NCBI RefSeq assembly: GCF_964340395.1
Contig: NC_135553.1
Coordinates: 17,759,501 to 17,823,500 of the forward strand
DNA length: 64,000 bases
Reading direction: 5' to 3'
Source: Glandiceps talaboti
Taxonomy: Eukaryota; Hemichordata; Enteropneusta; Spengelidae
Of the stretch, positions 46,900 through 60,191 are shown one piece after another. The position numbers and the translations under genes are program-made. The notes under the pieces were generated by a model. That model saw only the letters and a list, made by a program, of their open reading frames with translations, had not been told where the DNA came from and made no database searches. How positions within the stretch are numbered: the stretch's first letter is position 1; each line of letters opens with the position of its first letter.

Positions 46900-48060
46900 A
46901 CCAAATCCGAAACGTTTGGTGAGTATACAAATACTACATATTTTTTAGATCTTCCCTTTGGCTCTAGTGTCTACATTTCAATTGAGTTATACCTTTACGA
47001 AGTTCAATTCTGTGAGAGAATGCAATGAAGACTCGGCTGAACGTAGCAAACCATGAGTGTAATATGGCAAGATGGCGTCCATGACACGATCATGTTGACA
47101 GTATATACACGTATTGTAATTTGTAGTAGTTTGCTGTGATTTTGGGGCTGCTTCTTCTATTTTTGTGACATTGAATTCGGCGTGAACCAAATCCTACAAT
47201 GTAAACGCAAATAGAAGCGATTCACATCTAAATTGCAAAGTTGAGTGGGTTTTCAGCTAAATTACGCCTCGCTTGGCATAAAATCGAACATACTCACTCT
47301 AAGTCTAACCCTAGTCCTGCTTGCATACGAAGTGAGTCGTCCCTTCCTTCCCTTCGTTGAGGGTTGTGTCAGTAATAGAGACTTGCCAGCATAACTATAG
47401 CTATTTTTCAGCGTAATTTCATCTATGTTACTGGAATTGTATTGTTTGGTTCAGAATAAACATCGAAAAATAAAAAGGCTCAAAAATAGAAGGAAAAACG
47501 TTCAAAATTATAACAGGAGGTAAAAAATTATTGCATAGCTGCTAGTTGATGGCATTACTATTAATTATGTACATTTGTTAGACGAAAGCTCTACCTGAAT
47601 TAAAAGCTGACACAATTTGACTTGAACATAGTTTAAATTTGGGGTGGGAGATATGACGCCATCTATTTTATTGGGGGACGGGTATGAGTCTGTTTTGTTC
47701 TGCATCTCACAGAATTGTACAAAATAAAGGGTTTTGGATTGATCACAAAAATAATGTGCTTCATTATGTGGATATAAGTTGACCAAGGTTACACTTGGTT
47801 GTTCACTACTAGATTAGTAACTTTTTATAGATCTTGTTAGTGATTCCAAAAACAATGACAACAATAAAATATTGTATTCTCAATATCACACAATTTTGAT
47901 CCCATAAATTCATGATTTAAATAAATACATCCTGATACACTTGTATTTAATTTTGGAATAATTTATTAAAGTACAATGTTTGTATTGCAAATTTGGGCAT
48001 GCACAATTATATTTTGCTCAATAATTTAACAACCCCCCCCCCACACACACACATTGCTCC
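46900..48060. other. No gene recognised
   Basis: AT-rich sequence with short open frames only; no repeat family or motif that I can name. Confidence 0.4.
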
Positions 48061-48068
48061 ACCACCAC

Positions 48069-48125
48069 ACACATACATACATACATACATACATACATAC
48101 ATACATACATACATACATACATACA
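48069..48125. repeat. (ATAC)n microsatellite
   Basis: About 14 units, preceded by a C-run and CA repeats. Confidence 0.95.
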
Positions 48126-48239
48126 TTTGTAAACCTGGGGGTTTGCCTTGAGTTGTACTGTGACCCACACAAAAAGAAATATATAAAAGAATAGCAAAGT
48201 GTTTCAATTAAAAGAAAGCTACGATTTTTGCACTTAATA

Positions 48240-49260
48240 TAAGATTATACTGTAACCTATTTCTCTACATACACAACAACAATGATGATGATGACAACAA
48301 CAACATAACAACGACAACAACATAACATAACATAAGAGTGGTTGAGTTAAAAATCAATCCTATAATGGCAGTATCATTTCCAAATCAATTCCACTATCAA
48401 TATCAGAAATACTTATATATTAATGACAAATAGGTATTCACCCATTTGTCATTTTGTTTATTGTTTTTTAGAAAATGTAGACTTTATACTGGTGTCTAAA
48501 CACTATTTGAGCATGTATAAACTCTGTGTACTGACCCATTCATATTCCCATTTGCAATAAACAAAGAAATTCAGTTGTAACGTGTCAGTTCTGAAGGTAT
48601 ATTTACTCACTTTCTAGATATCATAATTTGGAGTTTACAGTCAACAAAGTAGTAGTTGTATATAGTGATATTGACTGTCTCTCTCAACCTTTCCCAAGCT
48701 CCAACATATTAATTTTTCTTTTCTATTTTCTTTTACAGGATAAAATACTAGATCATTTTTGGGCATTGAAAGGAAAAGAGGCATTGAAAGGAAAAAGTAT
48801 TCATATACCACCCATTTGAGGAAGTGTAAATATATCACCCATTTGAGGAAACAAATATATATATTGAGTTTAGAAACTACGAAATATTATCATTAGACAT
48901 TACTTATACATGACATTGGTTACTTATTAATAGACTTCATTACACAAGGTCTCCATCAATAGCATGGCCATTCCAGAGAAGCATCTTCCTTCACAACCGA
49001 AGCAATTAATAAATACACCACATCACAAGACCCATGTCACCATTTCAATAACTCAATTCAAACTGAAACCACTTTTTTCAGCTTCGTTACAGGATCGAAC
49101 ACATTACGTGAACTTACAGTTCACTTCATGCTCTTCGAACATTCACACATATACAAATGTAGTACGGTATACATCGTTCAGAAATAAAAATTATCATGGT
49201 GTATACCAATTTCATAGTTCTCATCAGCAATACAAATTTCTTTATACCACTTTTTTTTAG
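48240..49260. other. No gene recognised
   Basis: ACA/ATG triplet-rich stretch at 48270-48335, otherwise featureless AT-rich DNA. A 98-codon frame at 48964-49260 (+) has no recognisable domain. Confidence 0.4.
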
Positions 49261-49281
49261 TTTTATTTTAATAATTGGTGC

Positions 49282-49780
49282 TTCCCTTACGGGAGGCGCT
49301 CAGTTTACATCTGGTCAGTAATAAGGCCATATCTTAAGAATACATAATTCAATGTCAATATAGTTTAGTATTTACGTTAACCACAAGAAAATGCATGAAA
49401 TGTCCGTTAAAGCTTGTTGATGTACCTTTCAGTGTTAATGAATAATTTGCATAATTAATGATTTTAGGTAACTAGGCTGTATCTGAAAAATGCAAGCTTG
49501 AAATTTCGTATGATATGGCACATAATTCAACCATAATAATACGCACCTGTCCTATGTTTGTTGCTACAACTTTAACCTTTAAAGAGTATTTTGAATAATG
49601 AACGATATTCAGTAATTAAGCAGTATCATGCACTCTTCAAAGTCCGTATAAAGTCCGTACATACTAAGAAAGCATGCTTGTCCAAAAACAAAGCCTGTTA
49701 CCATAGTTTTTTTTGGTTTAATGAGTTATTTGCTTAATTAGTGATTCCCTGAGGGGAGGCATTCAGTTTAAATGTGGTAA
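49282..49780 (+). mobile_element. ~133-bp repeat array with element tails (H5)
   Basis: CCCTTACGGGAGGCGCTCAG tail at 49284, then three AT-rich units with AATGAATAATTTGCATAATT, then a second tail CCCTGAGGGGAGGCATTCAG at 49747. Same family as H1. Confidence 0.6.
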
Positions 49781-50039
49781 TTGTTTTTTTAATTTACCAC
49801 CAAGTACTTTTGTAAAGCATTTTAAACTGTCGTGTGTGTGTAACACTAGTCATTTTATAGTACACCTTTTGATGATGTTGTCGCCAATTTTAAGTTATAT
49901 TAATATTTTAATGTATCAATTCTTTATTTCCCATTTTAGAATGATCTGCAATTGTAATATTGTCGCAATTCAGCGAGTAGGCTGCTCTGTACAATATAAA
50001 TAAACAATAGATAATAGTAAAGATGCTTTTCAAATGTTT

Positions 50040-50200
50040 TTTACTAGGTGTTCGTTGAAACCGTCAAATCAAATTACTGAGAATACTAACCTGACTTAGT
50101 CTTGAATCCTGTAATTTTTCATAGAGATAAAATCTTATTATGCAATGTACTTTGACAATTTTTCTCGATGTTAGTTTTCGGAATTAAAATTTCAATTGTG
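50040..50200. repeat. Third copy of the 30376-30540 / 55775-55930 flank
   Basis: GAAACCGTCAAATCAAATTA and following bases match both other sites. Only this ~160-bp piece is present. Confidence 0.65.
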
Positions 50201-50618
50201 ATCAGGTGGGGGTATTGCGATCACTTTGACATGTTAAACTAGTGTTACAAGTCACAAGTCTAAATTATATCCATTCAGAATATTTTGGTAAATTTTCATT
50301 ATGAACTCTAAATTGAAGTCAAAATGCAATTAAACTTTGTACATACAGTGACATTCCCTTACGCATAACAACATAGGTCTTCGACATCTCAACATTGGGT
50401 ATTTCGGAATAGTTTGTACCAGGTACGATTGAACTGTCAACAAGTTTTAATATGACATGATGTGTTAATTTTAGAACTTCATTATATGACTTCATTGTTT
50501 TGTAGAAGTATAGTTATAATATTACACAACTATGTTATGGTCTTTGAGATATAAACTTTTATTACTAATCTTGAGAAGGTGATTGGATATTAGATCTTAG
50601 AGGATGTCTTTCATAAGA

Positions 50619-51702
50619 CTTAAAGTGTATGTAAATAGGTTTCCAAAGTTTCTGACTTTTTGCCTGGAAATGACGTAGTTTTCATAGGTGATTAAAGATT
50701 CGTGTGACATTTTTGACAAAAGTACGATATTAATTACGAAAAATTGATTTTTTTTGGAAAAATTCCGGAAATTGCCGAAGTTCTTTATGTATTTCATGAC
50801 GTCACAACCGGAACGAACTTCAAATATGTGTCCGATTACATAACAAGCGATAGCGATTCTAGTGGAATCGCGTTCTACTATTTAGAAGTCGAAATTGACA
50901 ATGACAATAATACATGCAGTACTAGTGACGACGAAGAAGATGTGGTAGTGGGGGGTGCTTGTATTGTACCATATATATTTATATTTATATTGGGGCTATA
51001 TCGACTTACTGACTACCTGACTACACAGTATGTGTACGTGTATGCTAACTGTGTTTGAACCGCCATTCATATATTTCATGAGAACGTCTGTATAATTGAA
51101 GGTCTGATCGGTTGTCAATCTTTAAAGGATTTTGTGGAATCATTTTTACCAGAAAATAAGAGCATTGTCGCACCACTTTAGACAACATTTCCTGACGAGA
51201 AACTATTATTTCGTTTTTAGTGGCCTACAAAAATATGCCAATAACATAATAAAACTAAAAGCTACATTAGTAATATTTGCAAGACACTTTGGTATCGCAA
51301 ATGTGTATAATAAATTTAAAGCGTGCATTCTTGAGATATGGCCTAATTCCCGAAAACCATTAATTACGTAAATTGCTCATTAATATTCACGGGATTTTTA
51401 CCATTTTTTGCCATTACCCTACAAAATGCGTTCTCAAAAATTCGACTTCCACCCACTAAATACATCTCTTCCTTATGGAAGAAAAAAATGGACGCCGTGA
51501 TAGTGTTCCGGCAGTGACGCAATTTTCCGAAGACTCCCGTAGCAAAAATGCTCATCGCAGATTTCAAAAAAAAAATATTTTTCACTATTAATATCGTACT
51601 TTTGTCAAAAATGTCATACAAATCTTTCATCACCTATGAAAACTACGTTATTTGCCGGCTAAAAGTCGGAGACTTTGGAAACCTATTTACATACACTTTA
51701 AG
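50619..51702. mobile_element. DNA element with long (~130 bp) terminal inverted repeats
   Basis: 50619-50750 and 51570-51702 are inverted copies. Ends CTTAAAGTGTATGTAAATAG and CTATTTACATACACTTTAAG; inner part includes ACAAAAGTACGATATTAAT and its complement. TA lies within three bases of each end, which could be a target duplication. No transposase is seen; the 104-codon frame at 50744-51058 is acidic and unrecognised. Confidence 0.7.
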
Positions 51703-51917
51703 AATACGTCATACTCCAAGAATAGAGATTTGCGTAAACTTTGAAATTGAATGTATTTAATTAAGTTGGGTTTTTAGCCCATCTGAGGAGGAACGGACTG
51801 AGATTGGTCATGTAATAAAATCAACCAAGTGGTTAGCTTGGCGTTCGTTGAACCAGATAAGTATGTTTCGTTGTGAGTTCTACTCAACACAATCCAAGTC
51901 GATACGGTACCTCATAG

Positions 51918-52175
51918 AAGAGATGGCTTGAGAAGAAACTAGTTGGTCGGCGAATTGAACGTTATAGTCTTAAATGGAACAGACTGACGGGTTCTACCAT
52001 TGAAACGCTGTTGATCGGCTTATACTGTGCAGTTCATCATACCTTGATTATCAGTGACAATGTACATTCCGACAGTGAAGGTAGTTCATATCATGAGGAC
52101 CATAATGAATTTCCGCCAACATATGAAGAAGTTACCTCTCCACATTTGGAAATCAACAATATGCTAATGAGTTGA
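51918..52175 (+). other. Unassigned 85-codon open frame with PPxY motif
   Basis: Open from after TAG (51915-51917) to TGA (52173-52175). Reads VGRRIERYSLKWNRL, then ISDNVHSDSEGSSYHEDH and EFPPTYEEV. An acidic Ser-rich tail with PPTY resembles cytoplasmic tails that bind WW domains. A possible acceptor TCATAG precedes it. There is no ATG near the start. Exon relic or chance. Confidence 0.2.
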
Positions 52176-52179
52176 AAAT

Positions 52180-52778
52180 CTTGATAATATCTATTCATTT
52201 TCCATCAAAAGTTCTTTGGATTTTTTATCAAATTATTTGCGTTGCACTTTGCTCATTGAGTCATGTCGTGTTACCTATTGCTTCGTTGTCGGGAGCCCAC
52301 ATGTATAGAATTCACGAGATGTTGAAATGGTATAAACTTTGAGCTTGGAATTAAAAGAGTAGACATTACAAATCCACACTGAAGATTTACCGCAAAGTTA
52401 GCGTTTCAGCAACAAAAATCGTATTTCTTGACTCAAACTGCGTATACAATAAAATTCGCAGTGCTACGTTTAAATTCGAAAGAACATCCATCTCCGAGGG
52501 AGAGAGGAAATAAGGCATATAGTCACGTAGTGACACAGATGTTTCTGTCCAAAACATAAATATACAAAGTAGGACAAATGTGACCAAATCTTGTGTGCAA
52601 ACATGAAATACAAACCAATCCTGTTACATGTGATTGAAAGTACTACTTTTAGAACCAGTTTCCTTGATAAAAAAGTTCTTAACATCATTTCAGGTACCAC
52701 TGCCGTATATGAAAGTTTGTTATCTATCCTTTTGAAATAAATGAAATTTGGAGATCATCTTGTTTTCAAGCAAATTGA
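52180..52778. other. No gene recognised
   Basis: AT-rich, short overlapping frames on the minus strand only. Confidence 0.4.
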
Positions 52779-53038
52779 CACACACACATACATACATACA
52801 TACATACATACATACATACATACATACATACATACATACATACATACATACATCCACACGCACGCACGCACACACACACACATACATACATACATCCACA
52901 CACACACACGCACGCACACACATAAATACATACATACATACATACATACATACATACATACATACATACATACATACATACATACATACATACATACGTA
53001 CGTACGTACGTACATACATACAAACACATACATACACA
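52779..53038. repeat. (ACAT)n/(CACG)n/(ACGT)n long microsatellite
   Basis: About 260 bp of ACAT units with CACACG and TACG variants. It gives long repeat frames in all six phases, none of them genes. Confidence 0.95.
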
Positions 53039-53539
53039 TGACTCCACAATTAACTGAGTTCGTACACCGTCAATATTTGTTAAGTCAAGCTTAAGGCTAC
53101 TCAGAAATCGGGCTCAGATCGTAGACTAATTTGTAGCAGTTTTCATTATGTCCACCCCAAATCCAGTTCAAAATTAATTCTCGTCTAGATCCATTCCAGC
53201 CCGAGTTCTAGTTCTTCCTTACTGTTTATTACGCATTCATTATATAAATATTTGCTATATAATAAAAACTTGTCGCTCAAATGACTAAAGTGGCTATTAA
53301 TCTTCAGTAAAAATCATTTTAACAATTATATTGAAATAAAAGAAATGATAATTAACCTTATACCAATATTATTTTTATATGCAAATGAGATGTACTGTGG
53401 CTGAGCCGAGAGTGCCTCATTTTTCGCGCAATTTCTTGTGTTAGAATTATATTGTACTATAACAAACCCGATTTCCTTATTTTTATGGCAAAATAAACAT
53501 AATTTTGAAAAAAATTATCAACCTTTGCATGTACACTTA

Positions 53540-54020
53540 ATACAATTCTTATACTATTCAGACCTTTTCGGGCAATACTTTTCAAGCTTTACAAGGTTAA
53601 ATAGTGTTGAACTATTTCAAAAAAAAACAGTTCAATAGCATTTTGACGGTAAAAGGTAGGGGGAGACCTTGAGACGGGGATATGTCCACCTCTCATTGGG
53701 GACAGTTTCTCTACTTTAAGAGTGTGTTAAGACAAGTTTAGATGTAAGCAATAATTTCACCGCTGCAAAAGCCAGTACTATCTAAAATTAGCAATTAATC
53801 TGTATACATAGGGTTAAAGTGTTCAAGAAAATTTTCATAGCATCATGACAGTAAATGGTTGGTACATCTGTCTGATGATTATAGGTTGAATGAGTACCTC
53901 CTATTCATCTGGGGTGTAGAAGACCTTGACTGGGTCTCCTAGCAGATCTGGGGGTATTTTTGGCCCTATTAAGGCAAATTTTAAGTTATTCATAGCCTTT
54001 CAGGTAATAACTTCACGAAC
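53540..54020 (+). mobile_element. Internal relic of the Harbinger-like element
   Basis: TTTTGACGGTAAAAGGTAGG, GAGACGGGGATATGTCCACC and later TTAAGTTATTCATAGCCTTT follow the order of copies 1 and 2, without terminal repeats. Confidence 0.6.
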
Positions 54021-54059
54021 AGTTGAACTTTTTCTTTAACAGGGGAGAGTTGGATATTA

Positions 54060-55300
54060 CTTTGATTGAGGAATAGTTTTCCTGCATTTTGACTGAGGAA
54101 CAGTTATACTTTAATTTGCTTGGTTAACAATTGTTCTTTACCTTTATATAAAAGGGAAAAGCTATATGTTTTAAATGGCAAAATTTGGGCAATATGGAAA
54201 TTTTTGTCTTTTTCTGCATTACATTGTCCATAATTGTTCCAGATGATGTATTTTGAATGAGCAATATATGTTACATTTGAATAAATGTTAATTATGTACC
54301 AAACAAACCAAAGCAGTGTATTACTACACTATATTGGTTATCATCACTTCATCTATTACCTTTGCGTTAATGTCTGGAAGCAGAATATTTATGTCGTAAA
54401 CATCATTTTTGACCTCTCAAACTGAATGCATAATAGATACACGTCATGAGTATCTACACCCATGTGTCCCAATCAACAGCCAATTTCTAATGAGGATTTT
54501 ACCTTTGACCTTGACCTTTAATTTTAAGGTCAAATAGCAAGAAAATATTTCAAAGTGTTATGCACACCTACATTCACTGACGGTTTTCAAACGAATTTGT
54601 TAGATGTTAGATACCAGCATATATCACTTTTGCTATGTTGCATTAACACTAATGGCCAAATGGTGGCCGTTTTTATTCCAAAAAATCACATTAGTTTCCA
54701 TTTAATCTGGAAGCTTTGTAGTTATATCCTCATTTAAATGTATCCACGAAATCCATGATGCCTTTTCAGATAACAAGTTAGCTTTGGCTATAACCACTGA
54801 TTTCACGGTCAAAAGACCCAAAATGTTCAATGTGCTCATGTATACGTTTTTAATGTTGAAATTTTAAGCCAAACCTTACGTAACTTTCAGATACTAAATT
54901 CCAATAATGCACATCATTATAGGTAAAGACCACATGGGATCATATTTTATCTTAAAATATTCAAAGTATGAAAAGGTCAGTTTTAATGTTGGGCTTTTTC
55001 GTCGATGAAGACGTTTTATTACAGTTATATGTACAGCTTTGGAAGATATGTCTCAAAATTACAAATTACATCAGCAGACATCGTTAGCATCAATGAATGT
55101 ACCAGATGATAGGGAATTTGATGACTGCTTTTTTTAAAGCCCCTTAAAAAATCCTTAATTATGTAAATCTATCATTTCAAGTTAGAACCTTCATCATCAA
55201 GCTTTATAGGACTCTGTGTTTTGTTATTATCAATATTTGCACATTTGACATTATTATTATTACTTACATTATTACATTATTGCCTAATTACAAAAAAAAA
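54060..55300. other. No gene recognised
   Basis: AT-rich sequence; a 60-codon frame at 54555 has no support. From 55300 it matches 28300-28470. Confidence 0.4.
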
Positions 55301-56282
55301 TCTTTTAATTTTTCAAATGAATCATTAACTCTAAAACACATTAAAAATTTGATAATTTAGGATACATGCTAGTAGAAAATTTTTGTAGACTTTTTTATCT
55401 GCCGTAAATGATTGTCTTCACTGTATGCTATGATATACAGAGTTTTATACAGAGTTTTACAAATGTCTACAAATAGAATGACGTCATGTTAGTTTATGAG
55501 TAATATTAAGGGGTAAAGCATTTGGTTTCAGGGGCCGGAGGTTTTTTCGGGAAGTAAACTGTCGTAGACCAAAAGTGAGACAAAAACATTTGCTTACCAG
55601 CTCAAGACAGAAGAATAATTTGTTTCCATTGTATGAGCTACAATATTGCTCTGCAAGTGCAGAAACTTGTTACACATGTCGAATTCCCTAGTGCATGTGT
55701 CTCTAGCGCCGTCGTCTACGGCAGTGGCACCCGACTTTTACAGATGCTTGTCAAACGTTTATACTAAGTGTTGCTTGAAACCGTCAAATCAGAATACTGA
55801 CCAGGCTTAGTACTTTCAATCCTATAATTTTTCATAGCGATACAATCTTACTATATAGTATGTATGACCTGCAATATATTGTGAGAATTTTTCTCGGTGT
55901 TACTTATTTTTTTTAAATTCAAATTTCAATTGTAATCAGGGAGCCTTCATCATTTACGGCCGGGAGAAGGGGGTATCAGAGGAATCTGATGCAGGTCTCT
56001 AAAAATACAAAGATTCAAAGGTTACTCAAAATGAGGAGTGAAGGGGTGGGGTACTGAACTATTTAGCAAATACATTGAAAAATAAGACACATTTATCACG
56101 CCTTCCCAGTACCAAAATGGAAATATTTCACGCGGCTTCATCGCTTTAATTTATGCTTCATGTGCAATACTGTAAAGAACTCAAATGGACCGTGAATACG
56201 ATATTGTCACTGCTCTAATGTAACTTGTATTTGTATGTATGTATGTATGTATGTATGTATGTATGTATGTATGTATGTATAT

Positions 56283-56341
<59 letters not shown>

Positions 56342-56870
56342 TAAGTAAGTAAGTAATAAAATTACTTGCATGCGTGGGATAGGGGGTATTTCTCAAGTGT
56401 GGAAGAGGTTCTCAGACCGCAAAATAATGATATCTTCCTATTGAAGTCGGGGTCTGTTTCAATAATTTCTTTGTATTGGAACCAAAGTAGTACAATGACA
56501 TGGTTAAAAAGGTAAAGCACATATCACAAAATAAAAGAATTTCTCAACAAATTTATAGTATTTGTAGTTGAAACTGTAGATATGAAATTTAAAGTTGTAA
56601 CTACAACATAAACACGCTGATTAAATTTTGTAGAAACATGTATTATCCTTCGATCAAGATTTAATATCCAATAACAAAATTTCTATTTTTCTCGGGGTGC
56701 ATACTCATTTTCCTGATAGAAAGATATGTTGGCTAGCTAGCACCTCTTCTAGCGATTTCTAGCCACTACTTTGTATGGTAAACATCGAATTGTACCCGCC
56801 TCGTAATTTGCACATAAGGGCGGTGGGTTGCTATTTGGGGGTGTTGTGAATACGACGTTCTGGAAAATGT
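55300..56870. repeat. Segmental duplicate of 28300-28470 plus 30066-31375
   Basis: Includes the CRE-bearing promoter piece (TGACGTCA at about 55480) but not the 5'UTR exon or CACGTG, because the equivalent of 28470-30066 is missing at the join near 55460. Ends in the last exon of gene E. Confidence 0.8.
56224..56338. repeat. (TATG)n and (TG)n microsatellite
   Basis: TATG units to 56280, TG units to 56338. Inserted relative to the duplicate at 30840, where no such run exists. Confidence 0.95.
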
Positions 56871-59800
56871 TGACAAACATAAGGAACATCTCGTTTTTGG
56901 CCAGAGCTTCACCGACACATACTCTTCTACCAGCTGAGAAAGGTAGGTAACTTTCGGCCTTGGGGATCAAGGTACCTTCTTTGGTTAGAAACCGTTCTGT
57001 GAGAGGAAGAAAAAACCTTACATTAATATACGTGAAGTATAAACTTAACGGACCGGCCTGAAAAGAATGGCGTAAGCAGAAAAAATATCCATTGCAAATG
57101 AAGTATGAAACAATTCCAGGTAAAGAGACACTTGGTAGCACTTTACTGTAAAATCATACTGCTTATTTGCAAGGGCTTAGCTTTGATTCACAATGTTTCC
57201 CTCTGTTGACAAATACACATTATAATACCCAAAAATTTACCTGGTCTAAATTCTTCAGGATCTTTCCATTCTTTATCTGTCATATGAATCTTCCATTGGT
57301 TAACCATTATCCATGTACCTCTTGGAAGATAATATCCACCTAAAAGTAAGGATAAGCAGTTTAATAAGAGGCGTACTACGTAAATGCTGTTGTGATTTCG
57401 CCCGACCTGTTCTATGCTATTAAAGGTTCATAAACACGCCACTCGGAAACTTGATTTTTCGAGTAGGAAGCCATAGTGAAAATCTTTTATAAATTAAAAA
57501 CTTAAAAAGAAATACCCGACCTTCATCCATATGGGCACTATTTTAGAAACAAATTTAAAATTGTTACTCAGAATAATGGTGATCAAATGGGTTAACATTA
57601 AACAGTTAAACATGATTGATGAAGTGGCATGTGATTATTTAAATTTAGTTCACTTCCAATCATGTAAATTAACACGAGGGTTTACAACTATCTTTACGTA
57701 CATTGGCATAATCTTGTAAGTGTACGAAAACACATGGCGCATGCCTACCAATAGAATGATGACACTAACCTACAGATGTATCACACGTAGTTGTGTGTGG
57801 TAATCCAATTGGTGCCACGGTACGGATTCTCAGGGCTTCATGTATGACAGCTTGACAGTATGGCAGTCTTGACCGGTCTGAAAGTTGGCAAGGGCGATCT
57901 CGGCCAATAGCGTTGTCAATCTCATCGTGCACCTTAGCCTGTACATCTGGGTAATTCACTAGATATGCTATACACCAGTCTAGGGTGTTGACGGTAGTAT
58001 CAAGACCAGCTGTTGATTTGAAAATGGGATTGAATTGTAAGAAAATTGATTGACATACAACCGTGCACCTGTCATTGAAATTGGTTGCATTCTAGGCGTT
58101 CTAAGCACTGGTCATTTTTTGTCGACCTGGGTGGGTGGGGTGGGGAGGGGAGGGGGTCGGTGGCTTGATAGGGATCATTACTGTGGGTTTATTTTTTAAA
58201 TTGTAAGTAATGTGGTCATCCTGTTTTGAAAATTTTGAATAGTGATTGGGGCCACTGTGGAATGGAGTTTAGATTTTGATGGTAAACCGATTCATTTCTA
58301 CAATGGCATGATCATGTCCGAACTGTAGTATCTTTCATATCCCAAGTCTTTAATTAATGTCGTCAAAAACCCTCTATAACCGTCTCCCCTACCAATAATG
58401 ACATAGCCATCAGTTGCTCTGACCTTCTACAGCAATGATGCTATTTATGTGTAAACTTGAAAAAAACAACACATTTCAACCATTTCAATCCTTATTGTAT
58501 AAAGAGTATGCGGAGTCATAATGAACGAATGGTTAGAGTGCCGGCTTGGAATCTGCATATTGTAGGTTCGAGCTCCATCGCTGCCACTTGTTTCTGAGTG
58601 GCTAAAGTCCCTGTGCTTCAGTCAACCCAGTTGTATAATTGGGGACCTGGTAGGATAGAGTTTGTAATGTAAATGCTTTAATTCTATGCGCTTATAAAGG
58701 GTTGTATGCTCCCCAGGGAGTTGAGGAAGTATAAAGGGCCGTTGTGCTGATATAGATCCTAGCTTTGAGCACAGAGTGGGAAAGCGCTTTATAAAAAACT
58801 AACATTATTATTATTAGTTTCTGATACATAATGGTTAGAGTGGCCGGCTTGGAATCTGCATATTGTGCCTACACTATTCAAATCTACAGTGCCATGTACA
58901 GCTGGGAAGTTATTGCCGATAAAATTGGTAAAAATTACCAAGAGTCATAATTAAGAGACAAGAATTCTTCAGTTCTTTCATGGGGAGACCCTAGGACCCT
59001 CTCTCCCATATGGATCGTAGGTAACTTTACTGTCAAAGTACTACATTTAAAAAAATTTTTTCCTTATTTGGAAAGAGTTGTTTGTAATACATGGTGGTGC
59101 TGTCTTGTAAAGTACTAGTATTGGATATGCTGGGGGAACATTGTCAAACAGTCCACTAGCATGCCAATGAGGTGGGGGTGATCATGCTTCAATAATAAGT
59201 GATGGGAGAGGGTCAACCTGTTTTGTGTTTACGGAGAAGGGGGTCAGGGACGGTCCAATGGAAAAATCAACGACCTCGCCCCGGTACAAAAAGTTAATAG
59301 TCCCTACAGATATTGGCAAATTATCCAAAGTAATCATTTATCCAAATTCTTAAAATGTAATGGATCCAGATGTTTCTAAATCGAATGACATATTGCGATT
59401 CAAAGGAAAAACTGTGTATTAATGAGTTTTATTATGTAATTTGTGATATTGAGTCAACTTAAAGACGACCACAGACGGAATGACTGACAGACAGAGATAG
59501 AGACAAGGAGACAGATAAAACTTTAACATTTATACCTTCCCTTATTGTATGGGTAGTGAAAAGTGGGATATGGTGATGTCCATGTCGAACGTATTGTAAT
59601 TAAAGCACTACGGAACTGTACCAGATGAAGTGCCAAATGGAGTGTCGAACGTCTTTGTCATTGACTATGACTTCACCTACCTTCTAGTACATCTGAAATG
59701 GTCTGTCTGATATGTACATCTGTGATTAATCCAGCATTCTCAGTTCCTTCTGCTTCAATCTTGGCGTGGAGGAGATCATCTATCAGGTCACGATGGTTAT

Positions 59801-60114
59801 CTATCAACAATGAATAGAAAAAAAAAGAGTCAATGTAACGTGAAAACATAGGTAGGTGTAATCCTGTACGTTGGAGAGAGATATAGACAATATATCTATG
59901 GTGAAGTACAGCGACACGAACACATGGAGTACCGAATAAAACAGTCTTCCATGATTTTCCTAAGTTATCATTTTGATTTTACACATTCTTACCTGTATAC
60001 CAATTTACTTGACCAGCATCCATACACGCATGCATATGTACGTAAGATCTAGATTACGTATACCTACGAACGTAGAAGTGCAAATGTAATGAGTAGAACA
60101 GTCCTACCTACCTA

Positions 60115-60191
<77 letters not shown>

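Noticed and set aside
52720-53094. Frames up to 117 codons in all phases
   Set aside because: Translations of the ACAT/CACG microsatellite; low complexity only.
58529-58600. A functional tRNA gene
   Set aside because: Boxes A and B are present but no cloverleaf closes, and the unit continues into a SINE body and LINE-like tail.
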